Source: Liolophura sinensis
Taxonomy: Eukaryota > Mollusca > Polyplacophora > Chitonida > Chitonidae
Assembly: GCF_032854445.1 (NCBI RefSeq)
Contig: NC_088298.1
Location: forward strand, 4,462,160-4,526,159
DNA: 64,000 nt
Reading direction: 5' to 3'
The notes below the pieces were generated by a model, which was not told the DNA's origin, ran no database searches, and saw only the letters and a list, made by a program, of their open reading frames with translations. The translations under genes and the position numbers were made by a program. Below are positions 56,277 to 64,000 of the stretch, one piece after another. Within the stretch, counting starts at the first letter, position 1. Each line of letters opens with the position of its first letter.

Positions 56277-56543
56277 TTTATTTATTTTATTTGATTGGTG
56301 TTTTACGCCCTACTCAAGAATATTTCACTTATACGAAGGCGTCCAGCATTATGGTGGAAGGAAACCGGGCAGAGCACGGGGAAACCCACGACCATCCGCA
56401 GGTTGCTGCCAGACCTTCCCACGTACAGCCGAAGAGGAAGCCAGCATGAGCTGGACTTGAACTCACAGCGACCGCACTGGTGAGAGACTCTTGGGTCATT
56501 ACGCTGCGCTAGCGCGCTAACCAACTGAGCCACGGAGGCCCCT
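56277..56543 (-). mobile_element. SINE family A, full length with perfect target duplication
   Basis: Best copy in the window. The 13-bp AATTTAATGTTTA lies on both sides (56264-56276 and 56544-56556), a hallmark of LINE-driven insertion. Reverse strand: head GGGGCCTCCGTGGCTCAGTT (A box), GAGTTCAAGTCCAGC (B box), body CAGCAACCTGCGGATGGTCG and CCACCATAATGCTGGACGCC, 3' end TTCTTGAGTAGGGCGTAAAA and tail CAATCAAATAAAATAAATAA. Confidence 0.95.
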
Positions 56544-56556
56544 AATTTAATGTTTA

Positions 56557-57205
56557 ACCTGGGTGATTGGAGGCGCTGGGAGACAAAGTCTGAAATCTAC
56601 GTAGCTCTTGCTTGCGCTCTCTAGCGCGTTTGTTTTGCTCCATAAACTGTTCCGTATCCAGTAAGGATGGTCTCACAACATTTCCTGGTTAGACAAGCAG
56701 ATTCCAAGCTGTGTAAAAACATAAAACTGCTATTATAGACCTTTTCCGAACTGTCAGTCAAGAGCACGCAATTTATTATTCATAAGCACTATTGTTGGAA
56801 ATGGGTCAACCGGATGTCCCACACATTGGTTACAAATGTTCAGTTTGCACTTCAATCTTTCTGTGACGTCAATCTTTCTGTGACGTCATGACGTCATAAT
56901 GCGTCACGAGAAATGGTGGTGGTCGGACATCGGATGTGTTTGATCCGTCCATTACGTTGTAGCCCTCGTTAACTACCTCCTTATAATTTAATTTAGGCAG
57001 ACAAGGCGATGATACTCCTTTCATGCGAATGCACGCCTGTCTTTGTCCCCAAGGCTTTGGACAGCTACACATTGATCATAATCGAACACACTGAAAACCT
57101 TTGTCACAGATGATATTCAGTAGCTTCTTTTATGTGACGTAATTATTGAGGTTCATATCAAGGAGTCGAAAGACTGAGATGACTGTGACATCACGTGGGA
57201 CACGG
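56557..57205. other. No gene recognised
   Basis: Contains TCTTTCTGTGACGTCA twice in tandem near 56856-56890. Otherwise unassigned. Confidence 0.4.
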
Positions 57206-57209
57206 ATTG

Positions 57210-57360
57210 ACAATACCAGTGAAATCGGGCTACCTTTTACTTATGTTAGATCTTACTGTTCATGTAAAGGCTTAAATAGGAGCAAATTACACGCCCCTAT
57301 TACTATGACATAAGCAACAGTAGGTAAAAAAATGCAATGATGTTAATTGCAATAGACTAA
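57210..57360 (-). repeat. Family C fragment, reverse
   Basis: TTACTGTTCATGTAAAGGCT, AAATAGGAGCAAATTACA and TGATGTTAATTGCAATAGAC correspond in reverse to the 5' half of the 54655-54925 copy. Confidence 0.65.
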
Positions 57361-57374
57361 AGTATTATTCTTGT

Positions 57375-57560
57375 TTTGATTGGTGTTTTGCGCCCTGTCC
57401 AAGAATATTTCATTTATACGACGGCAACCATCATTATGGTGGGAGGAAACCGGACAGAGCCCGAGGAAACGCACGACAATCCACAGGACCTTTCCACATA
57501 TAACTAGAGAGGAAGCTAACTTGAGCTGGACTCGAACTCACAGCCACCGCCAATAAGTCA
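57375..57560 (-). mobile_element. SINE family A copy, head truncated
   Basis: GATTGGTGTTTTGCGCCCTG, CCAAGAATATTTCATTTATA, GTGGGAGGAAACCGGACAGA, GCTGGACTCGAACTCACAGC. It stops just after the B box region. Confidence 0.85.
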
Positions 57561-58769
57561 GTAAGTCAGTAAGATAATGAAATATAAAAGTCAGAGCGGT
57601 GATAGTTGGATAGTTACAAAAATGGTCAGCCCAATCCCAGTAATAACCATTTTCCAATCAGCAAGTCAGTCAATCAGATGGCCAATTCCAAGGCAATTCA
57701 CAAGTTCAAACAATTACCTTCCTCTGGACATCTCTATTCATTCATTTTTCTTCTCTAACAAAGTGCTCAGTACCAATCTCGCAGATTAAATTCACCCATT
57801 AGCAACGTGTCTCTGGCCCAGTTTGGACTCCGTCATTTAATCACGCAAAGGACCAGCCAATTACAAAATTGTTTTCCTCTCTGTGGTCATGGACGTCCAT
57901 GTGCACTGGAGCATCTCCGGCTAATTGTGAAGCCGCTATGCACTTGTCAGGAAGACCTTCCGCGGTGAAATGTAAACTCTGCCTCTGTCACAAAAAGCGA
58001 TTAGTCGATACTAATGTAATCTATATAGGCGTCGGTTTCCTAAGCTGTGTTCGAATAACCGAGCAGTCGATGACCCAAACAAGAGCTCAGTGAACAACAC
58101 GTCGGTCGATATCTATATAAAAGAACGTGGCTATGTGACTAATCGGAAAGAAACGGGACAAAAATGGACTGATCGTATATTCTATAGCGCGCCGAAAATA
58201 ACACCGGAAGTCTTAGGAATGATGGGTAATTTGACTCCTAAGTAATCCTTGAATTCTAAAAATACGCGCTGTATACTTTCTTAAGGCCTCTGTTTTTAAT
58301 TTGAATTTAAAGAGAGATCTATAAAAAGATACTTGTGGCAATTATGGAAAAGTGACTGTATGTATAAGAAAAGGCTTGCGCTGTTATAGGTATTTTAGAA
58401 ATGTCTCACGGCAAAAATAGCACGGAAGGTAAATGAAACGTCAGGTGATGTAAACTGGATAGATTACTGACTTGTTTACATCCTCGTAAATATGTAACTT
58501 AGAAGCCAATCTCTAATCTATAAATATATTAAAGGGCAAGAAAAGATAAAAATGTCAAAATCAGGAAAAAGAGCGTCGAAACTTATTTGCAAATATGGTT
58601 TTAATATGTTTTCGATTTTTTTTTTCAGGAGAAAACGGGTATTTAAAATTGTTTTGCATGGTGGGTCTTTGGGACCACCTTTTGGTATTTTTGATCGTTG
58701 CTAGATTATGTTCTAAATAAGGTTGTGATGCATGTGTAATAAATTTATTTTGAACTTTAAATTTGTATT

Positions 58770-58770
<1 letters not shown>
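57561..58770. other. No gene recognised
   Basis: Frames up to 75 codons without family resemblance. Confidence 0.4.

Positions 58771-58834
<64 letters not shown>
58771..58834. repeat. (TA)n microsatellite
   Basis: A pure run of about 64 bases that abuts the 106-bp satellite. Confidence 0.97.
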
Positions 58835-58836
<2 letters not shown>

Positions 58837-58841
58837 TGGAC

Positions 58842-60085
58842 GCAAACCGATCTGTTCTTATTCTACTTATCATCATGAAGAGAACACCTGACATGACACT
58901 CCACTCAGACACATTATACTGCTATCACACTGGACACCAGAACAAACCAACCTATCCTCAGTCTAATAATCATCATGAAGCAGACATCAGACATAACACT
59001 CCACTCAGCCACATTATACTGACATCCACATCACACTGGACACCAGAACAAACCAACCCGCCCTCAGTCTACTAATCATCATGAAGTAGACACCAGTCAT
59101 GACACGCCACTCAGCCACATTATACTGACATCCACATCACACTGGACACCAGAACAAACCAACCCGCCCTCAGTCTACTAATCATCATGAAGTAGACACC
59201 AGTCATGACACGCCACTCAAACACATTATATTGACATCCACATCACACTTGACACAAGGACAAACAGGCCTGCCTTCAGTTTACTTATCATCATGAAGCA
59301 GACACCAGTCATGACACGCCACTCATACACGTTATACTGACATCCACATCACACTGGACACCAGAACAGACCAACCCGCCCTCAGTCTACTAATCATCAT
59401 AAAGTAGACACCACACATGACACGCCACCCATACACATTATACTGACATATACATCACATTTGACACCAGAACAAACCAACCCGCCCTCAGTCCACTAAT
59501 CATCATAAAGTAAACCAGACATGACATGTAAAACCAGACATGACACGCCACTCATACACATTATACTGACATATACATCACATTTGACACCAGAGCAAAC
59601 CAACCCGCCCTTAGTCTTTTAATCATCATGAAGCAGACACCAGACATGGCACGCCATGCAGACATATTATACTGACATCCACATCACACTGGACACCAGA
59701 ACAAACCAACCTGCCCTCAGTGTACTAATCATCATAAAGTAGACACCAGACATGACACGCCACTCATACACATTATACAGACATATACATACACTTGACA
59801 CCAGAACAAACCAACCTGCTCTCAGTCTACTAATCATCATGAAGCAGACACCAGTCATGACACGCCACTCATTCACATTATACTGACATCCACATCACAC
59901 TGGACACTAGAACAAACCAACCCGCCCTCAGTCTGCTAATCATCATGAAGTAGACACAAGACATAACTCTCCACTCAGCCACATTATACTGACATCCACA
60001 TCACACTTGACACCAGAACAAACCAACCCGCCCTCAGTCTACTAATCATCATGAAGTAGACACTACACATGACACGCCACCCAGA
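58842..60085 (+). repeat. Satellite, 106-bp unit, derived from SINE B2
   Basis: About twelve copies with a measured spacing of 106 bases: CATCATGAAGTAGACACCAG, ACATGACACGCCACTCAGCC, ACATTATACTGACATCCACA, TCACACTGGACACCAGAACA, AACCAACCCGCCCTCAGTCT, ACTAAT. The first 55 or so bases match the SINE B2 body (CATCATGCCGAAGACACCAG, ATATGACACCTCACCCAGTT, ATATTATACTGACA at 41073-41125). Confidence 0.92.
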
Positions 60086-63000
60086 TATATCATAGGCCTA
60101 CAGACACCCTCGCCACCCTTGAGACTTGCCCAAACCAAACCAAACCATTCCGTTATAGAATATTAACAACCAGCGACGTGGGCGTCATTAAAAATCGACT
60201 GTCAAAAGGCTGAGCATTTTTATGCCTTGTATATGTGTTACATATTGATATCTGTCAAAACAAAAAAGTAAAGTTTTGATTCAGAACGTAATATGCCAGC
60301 TCTAAATTGAAAATAAGGGCAATGTTATAATTCACAAGGTGACTCAGTCGAAGGCTTCCAATTTATAGTTGTGCGTGGGCTGATACAGATGTAGGTTTAC
60401 CGTCAGAGAGAGACAGTCTATGCTAACAGGGGTTTCTTACCTTCACCTTTAATCAAAACTCCTGCGTTTTATGTCGCTCTGATGGTGATTAAATCCCACA
60501 TAACGACCCTCACAACACCTGCTATCTGGATTAGTCAGGGTAGGGATGAAGCCAGTTTGAAGGTATGCTGTCTGGAAGGACGGCGTGGTCGATGGTTGGT
60601 TGCTAAGACCACTAGACATGCACAGGTCCTTTTACTAATGTGGCTGGCTGTTTGTATCAAGATGGAAAGTTTGTCAGTAGCTTCCCATAATCGATGGTTT
60701 ATCCCTGGGGTTACAGTTTTCTTCATCCATAAACTGAGCAAACCGTTATCGAATATAAATGAGAAATTTCAAATGAGAAAGGTTATGACGTTAATTCTCT
60801 GAAGTGATCAATCATTTGTATACGGTAAACGCTTATTCTGCCTCTGTCGAAAATGAACAAATCATCATGTGGATGAATTAATTTAAAAGAACTGTAATTT
60901 AAATTAAAATGAAATCAATCTATACGCAGTCAATATACACAGTCAACCAAAGAACTAGTACCTTTATTAAAGCACTGGGAGAATTACGAAAATTTGCGGC
61001 TTAAACACCAATCAAATAAATAAATAAATACAACGATGGCTTGAACTAATGATCTCATGTCTCAACTGTAAGCCAATCAGCATTGCCTCTAGGACAGCTT
61101 TGTCAGGGCATGGGATTCCGACGTCTTAAACTTATCTTGTAAACGCTGGCAACACCCTTGTGCACTAGAGGAGACCAAACCTGTACCGGATGCTGCCCTC
61201 TCCTCTCCCCAGCACAGCTGCTCCCAACTTGCCTACATTTTTGTAACTCATAAAAACCTATGGCTGCCGTTGTTGGTGTATGGTAATTTGGTATAAATGT
61301 CGAGGGAAGCCTTTGAATAAATGAATAAAGACCCTGTTAAGTCACTTGATACTTGAAGCGATTACGAGTTACATGTTTGTGATGCGCGCTCAAAAGCATA
61401 GCTTGGTCACATACATGTAGCTTTATAGTGTCGATATCAAAATGCGTACGATCAGATATAAACTTATATGTGCTCCAGGAAGCATGCAAAGCTAAATGAT
61501 GAAGTGACATTCGAATTGCCAATTATGACCAAGCGAAGAATTCGGAGAATATTTGGATTAAGGACTAAATCTCTAGAAGAGATAGAAGAGAGACTATAGA
61601 AGAGAGCTAGTGTGAATATTTGGTCATATATGTCTCGGTAACAGTTTCAACACGCAACAACTGGTATCTTGTCCTCAAATAATGGAAAAACTTATGACAA
61701 TGTGACCAATGGGCGGTCAGATGGGCACCCCACTCCCCTCCCCAACCCCACCCTATTAAAAAATTCGAAGAATATTCCGATTACACGTATTAAATCAGGT
61801 TCTATAACAGAAGAGCATTAGTCCCCGTTTTAACATCCCCAGATGCTTTATTACGAATTGTTCCGTGAAAAGGGCCATCAAGAAAACAGAAACCCTAGTT
61901 GGAAATGAAGCAATACTAAGTCTTCTCCAGGCTATTCCAGGCTCCCCCACCTCCCGTGGGTGTGTATGTTGTCAGCTCATTTAGCTGATCGTGAGTTGAC
62001 CACCTATGGGCTTATGCAGGCGTACCACGGTCTCAGTTATGGCGGGCCGATGGTGAAATAATGGAATCTCTACCAGGGATTGTTTTTCGAGAATAATTTA
62101 TGTGAATTTTAGAATAAAATATTTTCGTTTGTTATCAACAAGCCTTTCTTGGATACGATATGTACATGTAGTTGGCATCATATTGGTGTGAAAATTCTAT
62201 TAATTATTAAAGCATTATAAGGATATCTGGTTACGATATGTGTATGCTGAAGATTGTAACGAGAAGGTAATCCTAGGAACAGCATTATCATCGCTGATCT
62301 GGTTTATTCTCTATGCTGTAGTATTTTTCTATTTACTGTAGTGCAGAAGAGGCTCAAAATGCCGCCCCTTCTCTTGTTTCTTTGTGTCACATTCAGTTAC
62401 GACTTACTGGTAAGTTCCGATTTTGGTAGTTAGAGTAAGTCTATTTTTGCCGGATGTTTCCTCAGGCTTTGGAAAACGTGTGTTCCATTGCTTCCTGGCC
62501 GTCGAGAGTTTGGAGACGAGTTATGCGACACAAAACGTTAACAATGGCGGCCAATTGTTTATCCCATTTGAAAGCGTGCACTAAACTGGGAAAGGTAGCA
62601 ATGCCATATGTACAGAACAAATACTTCTTATATGACGCATCGATCTTACCGACAAAAATCAATAAAAGGTGATTAAGATAAATTTGACATCATTTTGCAC
62701 AAGTGTACTTCCTCCTATAGGGTAGGTCTCAAAGCATTCTTCGTTATAAACCCTCTTACAATCTATGGCTCTTCCTGCATCTTAATAGTTTTCTTTTGGC
62801 GAGTGCTTATTTAGGGCCCAGTTCCAATTATATATTTTGTTTTAGTTTTAGCATGTAAAACTGTCTAAAATTCCATAGTTTTCATGATATAAATTAGTTT
62901 TCTTCAGAATGTTTCGTAAGTATACTGTACAGAACAAAGTTCAAGTTGTGTTGATAACGAATGACCATCTTCAAAACAAACCTATTTGAAGTATAGTGGC

Positions 63001-63200
63001 TTCCAAAATCGATAAATCGATAATCGATAAACCTTTCTTGTTTCGATGCATTTGGTTGTCAGGCTGTCTTATAATTTTTGTAATGAGAAATAATTTGGAG
63101 ATATTTAGAAATGTTTTTCTCATAATGTTTATTTCTTCTCACTGTCAACTTGATGCCCTATTAAACTTCTGATGTCAGAAGTCCTCAGAGCAGACAAAAC
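60086..63200. other. Mostly unassigned DNA
   Basis: A SINE A tail (AAACACCAATCAAATAAATA) lies at 60998-61030 and a family C 3' piece (TTATCATCGCTGATCTGGTT, CTCTATGCTGTAG) at 62283-62335. A 106-codon forward frame at 60482 and a 72-codon frame at 62454 have no recognisable features. Confidence 0.45.
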
Positions 63201-63204
63201 TGCT

Positions 63205-63430
63205 GGTTTTATTTATCTATTTGTATGGAGTTTTACACCGTACTTAAGAATTTTTCACTCATACGACGACGGCCAACATTATGGTGGGAGGAAACCAGTT
63301 AGAGCTCGGGGTTGCTGACAGGTCTTCCCACGTGCAACCGGATATAAATCCAGCAGGGGCATTGGTCTTGAGACTCCATGGTCATTGTGCTGCACTAACA
63401 CGCTAACCACTAGGTCACGGGGGCTCCAAA
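63205..63430 (-). mobile_element. SINE family A copy, diverged
   Basis: TTTTACACCGTACTTAAGAA, CACTCATACGACGACGGCCA, ACATTATGGTGGGAGGAAAC, then the reversed head GCACTAACACGCTAACCACT, AGGTCACGGGGGCTCC. Part of the middle is missing. Confidence 0.85.
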
Positions 63431-63760
63431 AACTATCGGTATTCTCTAATGATGTAGACGGCAACTTAATCGTGAGGAGTTTGGAGGTATGTCTAAAAAC
63501 CTGTCTGAAAATGTTGCCTATACATTTTCGCACGTAGTTTTATTCCGATATCGCCATTGAAATATAGCAGACACTAAGTTAAAGTTTTGGGTTGGCGAAG
63601 ATCTGCTCCCTGTGGATTCAGAAAATGTGTATCAAATATTTCTGTCTCTCGGTTCGATAATAAGTATTGGGAGACTTGTACTAGTCAGATCTGTACCGGA
63701 TCTTTCAGTTCATTATTTTATTTCTACTTTATTTTAGGAAGGTATGTCATTGGTCAAATC
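63431..63760. other. Spacer, nothing recognised
   Basis: No exon or repeat supported. Confidence 0.4.
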
Positions 63761-63762
63761 TC

Positions 63763-63802
63763 ATTTTTAGTCGTACGGCGTAAAACACCAATCACATTAA
63801 CA
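63763..63802 (+). mobile_element. SINE family A tail fragment
   Basis: AGTCGTACGGCGTAAAACAC then CAATCACATTAACAAATTAA. Only the last 40 bases. Confidence 0.65.
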
Positions 63803-63904
63803 AATTAATCAAAAACCGGATCACGTGAGTACCACTACCTGGTAGTAATTTATTCTTGGTTTCAAAGATAAGCAGCAAATAAAGTTTTGGTACTGCACGT
63901 TATT

Positions 63905-63945
63905 GTTGAGTTCCGCTTCCGGTGCAGTCTAGATGCGGAAGATGG
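63905..63945 (+). promoter_or_regulatory. Candidate promoter with ETS-like sites
   Basis: TTCCGCTTCCGGTGCAG and GATGCGGAAGATGG hold CTTCCGG and GCGGAAG, cores of ETS-type binding sites. These are common at start sites of housekeeping and mitochondrial-protein genes. There is no TATA box. Position and role are inferred. Confidence 0.35.
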
Positions 63946-64000
63946 CTGTGCTCTCAAAAGTCATCTTCATTAAATCAAGCCAGACCTTACGTGTTTCGCT
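63933..64000 (+). CDS. Possible first exon of a gene running off the window
   Basis: From ATG at 63933 the frame stays open to the edge: MRKMAVLSKVIFIKSSQTLR then VS. A second in-frame ATG at 63942 has the better context (AAGATGG). The start is basic and hydrophobic with no acidic residue, as in a mitochondrial presequence. Only 22 codons are visible, so the product cannot be named. Confidence 0.35.
   Translation, partial: MRKMAVLSKVIFIKSSQTLRVS

Noticed and set aside
60482-60802. 106-codon forward frame
   Set aside because: No domain, no splice partner, and an overlapping open frame on the other strand. Chance ORF.

Overview
The window looks like nuclear DNA of an invertebrate animal, most likely a lophotrochozoan and probably a mollusc. 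The evidence is multi-exon genes with GT-AG introns, AT-rich intergenic DNA, many copies of tRNA-derived SINEs, a Penelope-like element, a broken Tc1/mariner copy, and at least a dozen minisatellite arrays. The phylum is inferred from the style of the SINEs and the gene content. I could not test it.

Two protein genes are well supported and they converge tail to tail. On the + strand, 1039-6539 holds the last five coding exons of UBA5, the E1 enzyme of the UFM1 (ufmylation) pathway. They encode 176 residues, from the second Cys of the CFAC zinc motif to the stop. The exons before that lie upstream of the window. One exon carries two compensating one-base indels that garble exactly the second zinc-binding Cys pair. 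On the - strand, 31974-18465 is a complete seven-exon GH18 chitinase of about 501 residues. It has a signal peptide, an intact DxxDxDxE catalytic motif, a Thr-rich stalk and a hydrophobic C-terminal tail, and no CBM14 chitin-binding domain. This suggests a cell-surface, possibly GPI-anchored, enzyme.

Weaker coding evidence: an orphan terminal exon on the - strand (36504-36261, unknown family) and a possible first exon at the right edge (63933 onward, + strand) behind two ETS-like CTTCCG/CGGAAG sites.

Repeats fill much of the rest. There is a Penelope-like element with RT and GIY-YIG domains and inverted terminal repeats inside a UBA5 intron. Three tRNA-headed SINE types (called A, B and a third near 8 kb) share a related 3' region. 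Family C is a dispersed element of about 270 bp whose ends are defined by one nested insertion, and D, E and F are further dispersed families. Minisatellites have units of about 25, 37, 37-38, 40, 41, 42, 45, 58 and 106 bp. The 106-bp array grew out of a SINE body. A 3.4-kb block at 46.87-50.28 kb has almost no G on the + strand and carries an open frame of 976 codons that I judge spurious.

Layout: 1-6.5 kb UBA5; 6.5-18.4 kb intergenic repeats; 18.4-32 kb chitinase, with two large minisatellites in its 7-kb second intron; 32-46.8 kb SINE and family B/C/D rich DNA with the orphan exon; 46.8-50.3 kb satellite; 50.3-58.8 kb SINEs and the Tc1 relic; 58.8-60.1 kb SINE-derived satellite; 60.1-64 kb mostly featureless, up to the candidate promoter at the edge. 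I found no gene cluster that acts as a system. The most interesting observations concern how the repeats arose and the UBA5 indels.
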